DNA of 64,000 bases from JAUPKT01 sp964427855 (GTDB taxonomy: Bacteria; Desulfobacterota; Desulfomonilia; Desulfomonilales; Desulfomonilaceae). Shown piece by piece: positions 17,628-26,023 of the stretch. Location of the stretch: NCBI GenBank assembly GCA_964427855.1, contig CAYRVH010000007.1, positions 16,726 through 80,725 on the forward strand, in the 5' to 3' direction. Made by a program: the position numbers and the translations under genes. The notes under the pieces are model-generated. The model was not told the DNA's origin. It did not search any database and worked only from the letters and a program-made list of their open reading frames with translations. Position 1 is the first letter of the stretch. Every line of letters starts with the position of its first letter.

Positions 17628-17972
17628 CTAGTGGTAGTCGTGCGTGCCGAGAACCACATTAATACCTGTCTTTTCTTGAATCATGCCTGCCAATTCTTCA
17701 GGCTCAAAATACGGGCAACCGGGTTTTGCCGTGGCCAGACAGGAACTTAGATGCACGACATCGGGTTTTATCTCGGAGAGCTTCGCTGCCATGCCAAGGG
17801 TCGGGATGACAGTCCGGCCGGGGCACTCACATGCTATGAATGAGACCACGGTTGATGGTTCTTCAAATTTTCCTTCTCCCATGGCAGCGGCCTTGAGACA
17901 ACGCCACTCGCCTGGGCATCCGTATCCACTTTGCATGTACGAACCACAGCCCACAACGGCTATCTTTTTCAT
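17628..17972 (-). CDS. CGGC-domain protein
   Basis: 114 residues from ATG 17972, which has GAGGAG 5 nt upstream; an in-frame start at 17990 lacks one. Starts KKIAVVGCGSYMQSGYGCPGEWRCLKAA and continues CECPGRTVIP, HLSSC and GCPYFEPEELAGMI. The clustered Cys residues are those of the CGGC family (DUF1847-like small metal-binding proteins of anaerobes). Usual size. Function not known; presumably binds metal or an Fe-S cluster. It sits between the decarboxylase and the formate dehydrogenase locus, 130 nt past the regulator gene. Confidence 0.8.
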   Translation of the reverse strand: MKKIAVVGCGSYMQSGYGCPGEWRCLKAAAMGEGKFEEPSTVVSFIACECPGRTVIPTLGMAAKLSEIKPDVVHLSSCLATAKPGCPYFEPEELAGMIQEKTGINVVLGTHDYH

Positions 17973-18104
17973 GACGTCTCCTCGTACCAATGATTTGTGA
18001 TTTGCTGAATGTGATTGAGTTTACACAGCAGGGGAGGCGAAGTAAAGCAATCCGGAAACTGGGAGTGTGTAAGCGAGTCGGACAAACTGCCCGACACCGA
18101 CCAC

Positions 18105-18431
18105 TCAAAAGTAGAAAATTTTTCTAAATTTCGTGTTTGCGCTTCTTGTGCAGGTTTTTGCCAACTCCTCGTATTTACGCAACAGGTGATAGCCCTCGTC
18201 GGTGAGACGAGACCCGTTAGGGCCCGTCTCCACGAGGGTTCGGCCGTACACAGCTTCCGTCTCTTTTACAATCCCCCACACGCTGCGAAATTGCTTGCAG
18301 ACCTTCTCTGCGGCTTTACTCATGGAACCTACTGTGTATATGGCCTTCAAGATCTTATATCTTTCAGGATCCATCACAGTTTGACCGTGTTCGTTTTCAA
18401 GCCTCACAGTGGTCTTTGCTTTCAAGATCAT
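18105..18431 (-). CDS. ModE-like winged-helix transcriptional regulator
   Basis: 108 residues from ATG 18431. The LysR/ModE-type winged helix is plain: KILKAIYTVGSMSKAAEKVCKQFRSVWGIVKETEAVYG then TLVETGPNGSRLTDEGYHLLRKYEEL. ModE proteins use this domain to bind operators and add a molybdate-binding Mop domain; here there is no Mop domain, so metal sensing would have to come from elsewhere. It is the last gene downstream of the Cys-type formate dehydrogenase on the same strand, a fitting place for a regulator of molybdenum enzymes. Upstream lies a perfect 15-bp palindrome that abuts the ribosome site AGGA. Confidence 0.8.
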   Translation of the reverse strand: MILKAKTTVRLENEHGQTVMDPERYKILKAIYTVGSMSKAAEKVCKQFRSVWGIVKETEAVYGRTLVETGPNGSRLTDEGYHLLRKYEELAKTCTRSANTKFRKIFYF

Positions 18432-18444
18432 CGCTTCACATCCT

Positions 18445-18486
18445 GTTGAACAAATGCGCTGTGTATTGCACGCGCATTTGTTCAAC
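18445..18486. promoter_or_regulatory. Perfect 15-bp inverted repeat between fdhB and the ModE-like gene
   Basis: GTTGAACAAATGCGC at 18445-18459 is repeated exactly inverted at 18472-18486 with a 12-nt spacer, in which GTG/CAC can extend the stem past a bulge. There is no T run on either side, so it is not an ordinary terminator. In the transcript the hairpin ends right before AGGA and the ATG at 18431, so it could control translation, stop RNA decay, or as DNA be an operator. Confidence 0.7.
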
Positions 18487-18500
18487 TGTTTCAAGGGCGG

Positions 18501-19147
18501 TTATTTCCCTGAAGCGTATTTCCAGTATTTTTTCGGATCATCCGTCACGATGTAAATGACTCGTACGTCATCTGGATTAAGAGCCGCTGCCTTCGGAAAA
18601 GCTGCTTTGAGCTCCCCCACCCGTTTTTTGCATGCTTCTAAGATTTTTTCTCTCTCGCCGAATTGCATCGCACCGGTTGGACATGATTTGACGCAGGCGG
18701 GAATCATGCCGTTGGTGATCCTGTCGAAGCACAACGTGCATTTGAACAGTTGCTTGGTTTGAGGATTCTGTCTCGGGATGTTATAAGGGCATCCTTCCAG
18801 GGTGGCCTTGAAGTCAAGACCTTTCGTTGCGGGTGTAAACAGGACGGCCCCAGTTTTCTCATCCTGCACTATCTCGTCCTTCTCGGAAGCGGCCATGCAA
18901 CCCGGTGAGAGGCAATGGCGCATTGCTCGGAAAAGAAATACCAATAAGGCTTTCCGTTACCATTAACGCCTTCGGAGTACCTCACTATTTTGAACGTCTC
19001 GAAGGATAAATCCTGAGGATTTTCGTAAGTTCCTACGTTTTTCGTTGCAGTTCCTTGAAGATTATTCCATTGCTTGCATGCGACCTGGCAGCCGCGGCAG
19101 GCAGTGCACTTGGAGGTATCCACGAGTATTGAGAAACCTTGTGACAT
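18501..19147 (-). pseudogene. Formate dehydrogenase beta subunit, interrupted by a -1 frameshift
   Basis: Read across the shift, this is a 215-residue four-cluster ferredoxin subunit nearly identical in layout to the intact copy at 51171-51818: CTACRGCQVACKQW, then after the break HCLSPGCM, CPYNIPRQ, CTLCFDRITNGMIPACVKSCPTGAM. The frame breaks after SEQC, where one G is missing on the plus strand next to 18920 compared with the paralogue (GCGCATT for GCGGCATT). The missing base removes the RHC of SEQCRHC, part of the cluster motif. It starts 12 nt after fdhA with GGGGAGG. It could be a sequencing error, because both halves remain well conserved. Confidence 0.85.
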
Positions 19148-19159
19148 AGCTCACCTCCC

Positions 19160-22100
19160 CTATGCCTTGGTTACGTTGACCATGAAGGCCTTGCTTTCGG
19201 GAATCATGGTGTTTGCGTCGCCCACGTTCGGAGTCAGTAGATTTGCGCTCTCGCCGCCGTCCTTGGGCACAACCCAGCCGTAGCACCATGGCATTCCTAC
19301 CTGGTGCACGATGGTATCGCCCAGCTTCAGTGGGCGAAAGCGCTTCGTGACGATGGCCACGGCAGACAGTTCACCTCTGGCGGAGCTAACTTTGACCATT
19401 TCTCCGTTTTTGATTCCTCTTAAATTGGCAAGCTCTTCGCTCAATTCCACAAACATTTGGGGCTGAGCCTCGATGAGCCACGGCTGCCACCTTGTCATGA
19501 TGCCAGTCTGCCAGTGTTCCGTGAGGCGGAACGTGGTGGCCACAAAGGGGAATCGTGGATCGCACGTGAGATGTTTGTCCATATCTCCGCTAAACAGCTT
19601 AATGGCTGGATTAATGTATTGGGAGGACATGGGATTTTTCGGCAATGGGCACTCCAGAGGCTCATAATGCTCAGGAAATGGTCCGTCGTTGAGACCAGGC
19701 CCATAAAGTCTCCCGTATCCCTCGGCCGTCATGATAAAAGGCAACTTTCCGTTCTTCTCATCGGCAAGGGGCGGCGCTGGTCCGTCGGGGATGTCGCCGA
19801 CCCACTTCCCCTCCGCCCATGACAGGATTGGACGTTTCGGGTTCCACGGCTTGCCTTCTTTATCCACAGAAGCTCTGTTGTACAGAATTCTCCTATTTAA
19901 GGGCCATGCCCACGACCACTGCGGATACAGACCGAGACCGGTGGGATCGTCTTTCTTTCTTCGGGCCATTTGGTTCCCTTCGCCGGTGTAACTGCCGGTA
20001 TAGAGCCAACACCCACTGGCTGTCGCTCCATCCGCTTGCAGTCGGGGGAAGCCCGGTACCGCATCACCTTTTTTGAACTTTTTACCTTGTATCTCTACAT
20101 CCTTGGTGAACACCCCATTGATTAGTTTTGCGGATTTGTGGGGATCAAAATGGCCTTTTGCGTCAGCGAAATCCCATTGCAGGTTCAGGACGGGGTCTGG
20201 AAACTTTCCATCTTTCTTATATAGTTCCTTGATTTTGCTCATTAATTCCAGCATGATGTCGCCGTCTGGCTTTGCCATTCCAGGCGCAGGCGATGCTGCG
20301 TAGCGCCATTGAGCCCATCGACCGCTATTAGTGATGCTGCCTTCCTTCTCCACTGAACAGGCGCACGGCAACATGAAGACTTCCGTCTTAATTTTCTTGG
20401 GGTCCATGCCAGGGCCCTTCCAGAAAGAGCCTGTTTCGCTCTCAAAAATGTTGACGTTCACGAGCCAGTCAAGCTTTGCCAAGCCTTGCCGCACCTTGTT
20501 GGCGTTTGCGCCGCTGCAAGCGGGATTTTGCCCCCAAGCAAAAAATCCTTTGATTTTTCCGTTGTACATAGCATCGAACAGATTAAGCCAGGAACAGTCT
20601 TGCCCCGGATCGAGTTTTGGCAGCCAGGCGTAGCCGAACTCGTTGTCGGGTTTCGCGGCGTCTCCCCACATCGCCTTCAGATAGCTCACTGAGTATTTCG
20701 GGAAATTAGCCCACCAATTGACTGATCGGGGGTCTGTGTTTTTTGGCGTCGATTGTTCGTTGTAGTCTTTGAGAGTCTTTTGAGTCGATCGGGGCGTCCT
20801 GAGATATCCCGGCAGGATATGGAAAAGCAGACCGTGATCGGTCGATCCTTGGACATTAGACTCTCCGCGCATTGCATTGACGCCGCCGCCAGCGATTCCA
20901 ATATTTCCTAAGAGGAGTTGAATGACGGCCATTGTTCGGATGTTCTGAACACCGACGGTGTGCTGGGTCCAGCCCATGGCATACATGATGGTGCCAGCTT
21001 TGTCCTTTGCGCCAGTAGCAGAGTATGCTTCATACACTTTAAGAAGGTCTTCAACGGGAGTACCAGTTATTTCGGAGACTTTTTCCGGCGTGTATCTCGA
21101 GTAGTGTTTGGCGAGCAACTGGAAGACGCATCGGGGATTCTGCAGCGTCTCGTCCCTTAGGATGTTTCCCTTCTCATCTTTCTTGAACGCCCATTTTGAC
21201 TTGTCATATTGTCTTTTCTCTTTGTTATAGCCTGCAAACAGCCCGTCGTTAAAATCGTACGCGTCGCCAACAATGAAAGAGGCGTTGGTATATTCCTTCA
21301 CATATTCAGGGAAATATTTCTTGTTATCAATAATATACTTGATCATGCCGCCCAGGAAGGCTATGTCAGTCCCTGACCTCATGGGAGCATAAATGTCGGC
21401 TCTGCTGGAGGTCTGGGTAAACCGAGGATCCACCGAGATGAGTTTAGCACCATGGTCTTTGGCTTTCTGTACCCACTTCATAGAAATCGGATGATTTGCC
21501 GCAGGATTTGCGCCCATGGCAAGGACGCAGTCGCTGTTGCGGATGTCGATCCAGTGATTGGTCATTGCCCCTCTGCCATACGACTCTGCCAGGGCGGGAA
21601 CGGTTGAGCTGTGGCATACTCTCGCCTGATGCTCGATATACACGAGTCCGAGTGACCGCATCATTGCCTGAAGAGGCCACAATTCCTCGTTGTCAAGCGC
21701 AGCGCTGCCGATATGGGCTATGGCTTCGACTCGATTGACCGTTTCACCTTTGTCGTTTTTCTGAATAAAGTATTTGTCTCGGGTGGCTTTCACACGCTTT
21801 GCGATCTCGGACAACGCCCAGTCCCAGCTTTTCTCCTCCCATTTGTCGCTGTTAGGCGCTCGATACAGGACTTTTTGGGCCCTGGTAGGATTGTTTGAGG
21901 ATGTTTGATAGAGCGCGGCGCCTTTTGCACACAACGCTCCCTCGTTAATGGGATGGTCAGGATCACCCTCTGTGTTGATGATTTTCTTCTCTTTTTCGTC
22001 AGTGAAACAGATGATTCCGCATCCTACGCCGCAGTAAGGACAAATCGTTGTAAACTGTTTGGCCATTTTGAGCTTTGCAGCCTTTGAATCGTCGGCGAAT

Positions 22101-22198
22101 GCCTTCACAGGTCCCAGGTCTACCCCGAGGCGAGACAAGGCAAGCGTGCTGCCGACAGCCCCAGAAAGAATGAGAAACTGCCGTCGAGTCAAGTCCAT
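19160..22198 (-). CDS. Formate dehydrogenase catalytic subunit, cysteine form (periplasmic, Mo/W-bis-MGD)
   Basis: 1012 residues, full length. A Tat signal starts it (LTRRQFLILSGAVG). The [4Fe-4S] site is CPYCGVGCG with C near 90. The active-site ligand is Cys195 (ARVCHSST), where the paralogue at 51829-54870 has selenocysteine. Further marks are GAMTNHWIDI, ANPAANHP, the TEHWQTG C-terminal motif and the closing MVNVTKA shared with the paralogue. It oxidises formate to CO2 (or runs in reverse) in the periplasm and passes electrons to FdhB and then cytochrome c3 in Desulfovibrio relatives; no membrane gamma subunit is nearby. GGGAGG lies 6 nt before the ATG. A promoter and dyad lie at 22263-22313. 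Confidence 0.95.
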   Translation of the reverse strand: MDLTRRQFLILSGAVGSTLALSRLGVDLGPVKAFADDSKAAKLKMAKQFTTICPYCGVGCGIICFTDEKEKKIINTEGDPDHPINEGALCAKGAALYQTSSNNPTRAQKVLYRAPNSDKWEEKSWDWALSEIAKRVKATRDKYFIQKNDKGETVNRVEAIAHIGSAALDNEELWPLQAMMRSLGLVYIEHQARVCHSSTVPALAESYGRGAMTNHWIDIRNSDCVLAMGANPAANHPISMKWVQKAKDHGAKLISVDPRFTQTSSRADIYAPMRSGTDIAFLGGMIKYIIDNKKYFPEYVKEYTNASFIVGDAYDFNDGLFAGYNKEKRQYDKSKWAFKKDEKGNILRDETLQNPRCVFQLLAKHYSRYTPEKVSEITGTPVEDLLKVYEAYSATGAKDKAGTIMYAMGWTQHTVGVQNIRTMAVIQLLLGNIGIAGGGVNAMRGESNVQGSTDHGLLFHILPGYLRTPRSTQKTLKDYNEQSTPKNTDPRSVNWWANFPKYSVSYLKAMWGDAAKPDNEFGYAWLPKLDPGQDCSWLNLFDAMYNGKIKGFFAWGQNPACSGANANKVRQGLAKLDWLVNVNIFESETGSFWKGPGMDPKKIKTEVFMLPCACSVEKEGSITNSGRWAQWRYAASPAPGMAKPDGDIMLELMSKIKELYKKDGKFPDPVLNLQWDFADAKGHFDPHKSAKLINGVFTKDVEIQGKKFKKGDAVPGFPRLQADGATASGCWLYTGSYTGEGNQMARRKKDDPTGLGLYPQWSWAWPLNRRILYNRASVDKEGKPWNPKRPILSWAEGKWVGDIPDGPAPPLADEKNGKLPFIMTAEGYGRLYGPGLNDGPFPEHYEPLECPLPKNPMSSQYINPAIKLFSGDMDKHLTCDPRFPFVATTFRLTEHWQTGIMTRWQPWLIEAQPQMFVELSEELANLRGIKNGEMVKVSSARGELSAVAIVTKRFRPLKLGDTIVHQVGMPWCYGWVVPKDGGESANLLTPNVGDANTMIPESKAFMVNVTKA

Positions 22199-22262
22199 CG
22201 AAGTCCTCCCTTTTTTGTTGAGTTAGTGCACGGAGCAGGGAACATAGTTATAAGTCATCACA

Positions 22263-22313
22263 GGTATAGCCGACACCTATACCGAGACTATAATAGATAG
22301 CACTGCGTGTCAA
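22263..22313 (-). promoter_or_regulatory. Promoter and operator-like dyad of the Cys-type formate dehydrogenase
   Basis: On the minus strand a perfect TTGACA (22313-22308) is followed after 15 nt by TATAGT (22292-22287), 5 of 6 to consensus though the spacing is short. Directly downstream, over the expected start of transcription, lies GGTATAG-N7-CTATACC (22263-22283), a perfect 7-bp dyad. A repressor bound there would block initiation. A related dyad lies in the other fdhA promoter. The rest of 22199-22642 shows no gene. Confidence 0.55.
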
Positions 22314-22642
22314 ATGTTTTAGTTGTGATATCAAATACATATGTCAGCTTTGACACAATTTGTGATTATGACGGTGTCCATACTACGCATTAAGGACATG
22401 CTCGTTCTCCCGCCCGTTATCCGGAGGCTCGCACTTGTGATTTTTTTACGAAGAACTTGCCGCGTCAAGCGAAGGTTTACTGGAAAAAATCTTGTCGTCG
22501 ATCGGTTTGGCACGCGTCTGCAAGCCCACCAAAAGCGACGTTGCCAAATGGTCAATGCGGAGGCTTAAACCGGGCGTTATTAATAGGAACCGTTTGAGAT
22601 CTAATGGGTATTCAAACGCTTACACGAACTTGAAGTGAAAAC

Positions 22643-23416
22643 TCAGGCTGAAGCCTCCCTCAATATTTGTTCCCGACAATATAATGCTGCACCCAAGGCG
22701 CCAATGAGATCTGGTTCTGGTGGAACAAGGAGAGACGAGTTGAGTTCTTTTTTCACCAAGTGGACGATGCATCTGTTTCTGGCGACCCCGCCCGAAAATA
22801 CGAGCGGGGACTCGGTTGAAACCCTTTTGAGCATGGACACAGAGCGTTTTACGACAGACATGTGTAATGCGAGAGCTATGTCTTCGGGTTTGTTACCTCT
22901 TGCCATCAAAGACGTCGCCTCGGCCTCGGCAAACACAGTACACATGCTATTTATGGTGAGCCCTGCATTCCCCGCCAGCGCAAAGTCGCCGAAACGGTCT
23001 ATGGGGACTTGAAAACTCGTCGCCATGAATTCAAGAAATTTTCCCGTGCCGGCAGCGCAACGGTCATTCATTTCGAACTTTCGAACTTTACCGCGTTCGT
23101 CCAGGGCTATGGCCTTTGTATCCTGCCCCCCGATGTCAAGGATGGCCTTGCATTGTGGAAACACTTTATGCGCTCCCATTGCATGAGCCTGAATCTCCGT
23201 TATCGCATCTGCTTCAAAGTTTTCTTGTACGAGCTTTCTGCCGTATCCTGTGGCCGTGAGTCGACCCCATTGAGCTGGGGAGAGGATGCGCCGGCACTGC
23301 TGATGAGGGTTGAAAGTGGTCTCTGTCCGCCGAAAAGAGACGATGTCGCCGCTCTTCACCTCCAACACCACCAGCTTGATTGTGCGCGATCCGACGTCTA
23401 TCCCTGCTGCGTGCAA
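22643..23416 (-). CDS. BadF/BcrAD/HgdC-type ATPase, electron activator of the HgdB-like protein
   Basis: 257 residues from TTG 23416, supported by AGGTGA 7 nt upstream. ASKHA-type ATPase: AGIDVGSRTIKLVVLE (phosphate 1), LDIGGQDTKAIAL (phosphate 2), MNDRCAAGTGKFLEFMA with the first cluster Cys, SMCTVFAEAEA with the second, and VFSGGVARN (adenosine). As a homodimer it holds one [4Fe-4S] cluster between the subunits and uses ATP to push low-potential electrons into a 2-hydroxyacyl-CoA dehydratase or a double-cubane cluster protein. The partner lies upstream at 23510-24787. Only one partner-subunit gene is present, unlike true dehydratases, which have two. Confidence 0.9.
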   Translation of the reverse strand: MHAAGIDVGSRTIKLVVLEVKSGDIVSFRRTETTFNPHQQCRRILSPAQWGRLTATGYGRKLVQENFEADAITEIQAHAMGAHKVFPQCKAILDIGGQDTKAIALDERGKVRKFEMNDRCAAGTGKFLEFMATSFQVPIDRFGDFALAGNAGLTINSMCTVFAEAEATSLMARGNKPEDIALALHMSVVKRSVSMLKRVSTESPLVFSGGVARNRCIVHLVKKELNSSLLVPPEPDLIGALGAALYCREQILREASA

Positions 23417-23509
23417 CCTGGTTCACCTCGTTCGGGAGGCTGCAGCTCTTTAAGAAAACATGCGTGTGTATGCCTGTGTGAAGGGGTCTTGCCCCCCTCT
23501 CCGCAACCC

Positions 23510-24787
23510 TTATTTAAGGCGTTCAATGAATGCTTCCACTCGAGTTTTGAGCTGTTCAACATCTTCCATACTGTAATCGGTGTCCACTCGAAGAGTCGGT
23601 ATGTGATCGGTTTCCAAAGCTCTCTCGACGCTGTACGATTCGATTTGATACGGTTGACAAAACTGGAGGCCGTAATGAATCACGCCATTGGCGTTATACT
23701 CTTGATACATTTGCCTCACATGATCCAGTCGCTCCGGATTTGGCGTAAAAATCGCGCAGTCGATCTGGAAGTGTCGTTCGACAATGGCATCCATAAGTTC
23801 TTCAACTGTCTGTCCGGAATCGTCGGTGAGATTGCGAGTTCCCCGTTCACCGACGCAGGACTCTTCGCCGACGATGACCGCGCCTGACGTTTCAATGATC
23901 CAGGGCAACTTCCAATTCGGCACGGCCATCGGGCAACCTGACAGCAAAATTCGAGGCGTGCCTTGGGGAAATACTCCCTTTTTTTCCTGTATTCGAAGCT
24001 CAAGTTCATCGCAAATCTTGTTGACGGAATCCGTGAACCGAGAAGGGTCATCGTAGAAATACACCTGATTGATGAGGAGAGCGTCCAACCCAGATATAGG
24101 CGCGGGATCAGCCTTTCGAAGTTTTGAGAGTCGATGGATTGCCTTGCGCTTGGCGTTGACAATCTCGATCCCCTTCTTAAGCATGGCCGCATCGACTCGC
24201 ACGCCGCAAAGATTCTCCACGGCTTCTTTGAAGCGGTAGTATTCTGCCTTCAAGAGCGCCTTCCCTTCCTCGGACTTGGTCTGAGGCAGGTCCATGACGT
24301 AGAGATTGGGCACCAGGGTATTAAGCACCTCGTACGATTTTTTCTTGCCGTCGCAGGTGTTTTCTCCCACAATCATGTCAGCAGATTCTATGTAGGGACA
24401 CACCTTCCCGAGCTTGAATCCGAAGGCGGATTTGATCAACGAACACGTATTGCGGGGTAATATCTTGTCCACTTCGTCGGCGGCAAAATCAGCGCCGGTG
24501 CATAGCCCCACGAGGGTTGCGTTGGCTGCTCGGACTATCTCCTCCGGCACAAACACGCAAAAGGAGCCTATGACCTTCTTGCCTTGTTTCTTGCCTTACA
24601 AGAGTTCCTGGATACGGAGGCCGTGGACTTCACCCATCACAAAATTAAAATAGTCCATGCCAGCAGGTCTATTTTTTTGTGACAAGTAAATGTCGCGATA
24701 GGCGTTGCCGAGCACCTGCAAGAGGACGTCGTGGGCGCTGAGGTCCAGCCCGAGGTCCTTCCACATTGATTCATAAGCTGCAGACAT
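23510..24787 (-). pseudogene. HgdB-like (DUF2229/HGD-D) double-cubane-type iron-sulfur protein, interrupted by one TAA
   Basis: From ATG 24787 (AGGAG 7 nt upstream) the frame is protein-like for 63 codons, meets TAA at 24598-24596, then continues in the same frame as GKKQGKKVIGSFCVFVPEE to the end, 425 codons in all. The Cys residues fit the family: NTCDGKKK, GCPMAVPNWK, EESCVGERG, LQFCQPYQIES. Single-subunit size and pairing with one ATPase match the double-cubane cluster protein of Carboxydothermus better than the two-subunit 2-hydroxyacyl-CoA dehydratases. A GTG at 24556 could restart translation but lacks a ribosome site. TAA is not recoded in bacteria, so this is either a broken gene or a base error (GAA to TAA would restore Glu). 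Confidence 0.82.
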
Positions 24788-25179
24788 CGATCTACTCCTG
24801 TTCAGACGGCGTGTGTTTTGGACATGGCAATAGCATTGGCCGATTTATTGTATTCATTTTACCTATATCATCGGCGAGTGGCTGTCAAGATGAGGCCATT
24901 TTGAAATGATAATGACGACAATGACGTGGGATTCCTAAATACTACCGAGAACCCCTATATGCCCTCGCAGACGTCAACGCAATCCTTGGCAGATTAGGAC
25001 AAGGCGTTATGCCCGATACACACAACAGGTGGGGTGATTCTCCAACTTTCGCTCCTTGGTCCATAATTTCTTGGGGAACTTTTAGGATGGTCAACATTGA
25101 TTTCTGAGTGCAATTATTTTAGATTTCCTGGCGCTGGGATCCTCCTCCCCTCGACATTGATGTTCGTGAAGGAGCGTAG
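24788..25179. other. Gene-free stretch upstream of the HgdB-like gene
   Basis: Divergent spacer between the HgdB-like gene (minus) and the methyltransferase remnant (plus). I see no RNA gene, repeat copy or clear promoter pair in it. Confidence 0.3.
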
Positions 25180-25650
25180 ATGTGTGGCCACGCGTGGAGA
25201 AACAAGCTCTATTTTGGAGACAACCTGCCGATCTTGCGTGAGAAGATTGCCGACGAAAGCGTTGACCTGGTCTATTTAGATCCGCCGTCTAATTCCAAGG
25301 CCTCGTACACCGTGCTGTTCGCAGAGCCCAATGGGTCGCGCTCCTCAGCCCAGATCACGGCCTTTGATGATACATGGCATTGGGGAGAAGAATCCGAGGC
25401 CACATACGCCGATCTCGTCACGCAAGGGCCAAAGAGAGTGTCGGCGCTCATAGAGGCCCTTAGGCGCTTTCTCGGCGAAAATGACTTGATGGCTCATTTG
25501 GTGATGATGGCAGCCAGACTGGTGTAACTGCACAGGGTGCTGAAAGTTACCGGCAGCATGTATGTGCATTGCGACGACACGGCCAGCCATTATCTAAAGA
25601 TTTTTCTGAACGCTCTCTTCACTCCAGTCTACGCTTTTTGCAAGGCTTAA
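25180..25650 (+). pseudogene. Site-specific DNA-methyltransferase (adenine), N-terminal remnant
   Basis: Starts well (AAGGAG before ATG 25180) and reads NKLYFGDNLPILREKIADESVDLVYLDPPSNSKASYTVLF, the amino-methyltransferase catalytic region of type III/beta-class enzymes, but the motif is DPPS where DPPY/F/W is expected. TAA at 25525 interrupts it; in the same frame it goes on with LHRVLKVTGSMYVHCDDTASHYLKIFLNALF, again family-like, to a final TAA at 25648. The target recognition and SAM-binding C-terminal half is absent. A decayed restriction-modification or orphan methylase, 80 nt from tRNA-Ala. Confidence 0.82.
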
Positions 25651-25729
25651 GGGCATCCCGGCAGAGCGAGGATCAACTTCCCGGTGAGACCGATTGGGTC
25701 CAAGGCCAGTAAAGGACAGGTTCAGCCAT

Positions 25730-25804
25730 TGGTGGAGATGAAGGGATTTGAACCCTCGACCCCCGCGTTGCGAACGCGGTGCTCTCCCGCTGAGCTACAT
25801 CCCC
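25730..25804 (-). tRNA. tRNA-Ala (anticodon CGC)
   Basis: On the minus strand: acceptor GGGGATG pairs with CATCTCC (one G-U), D arm TAGCTCAGCGGGAGAGC, anticodon stem CCGCG/CGCGG enclosing TTCGCAA (anticodon CGC, codon GCG), T arm AGGGTTCAAATCCC-type, discriminator A and encoded CCA. The gene is 75 nt long. Confidence 0.95.
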
Positions 25805-26023
25805 ACACGGATACGAATTATCTAGCATCCATGGCGTTGGGTGTCAAGCGCCGGCCTTCCCTCCTGTTGCTTTGCCCTGAGATACTGTCTTCAGAACAAA
25901 ACGCTTGCCAAGGTACGTCTATCAGTGCAGTCTCGCCAACAGACGGTGGATCAAAGAGTGCCGCTGCAGACGGAGATCTTTGAGGGATCGCTTCGCAACC
26001 TGCTCTGGAAGGATCACATCAAA

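Noticed and set aside
24596..24598. Recoding of the in-frame stop in the HgdB-like gene as selenocysteine or pyrrolysine
   Set aside because: The codon is TAA; Sec uses UGA and pyrrolysine uses UAG. Better explained by mutation or sequencing error.
25841..26023. Longer N-terminus for the alcohol dehydrogenase
   Set aside because: The added 61 residues are not family-like, and ATG 26024 matches the usual MKA start of the family.
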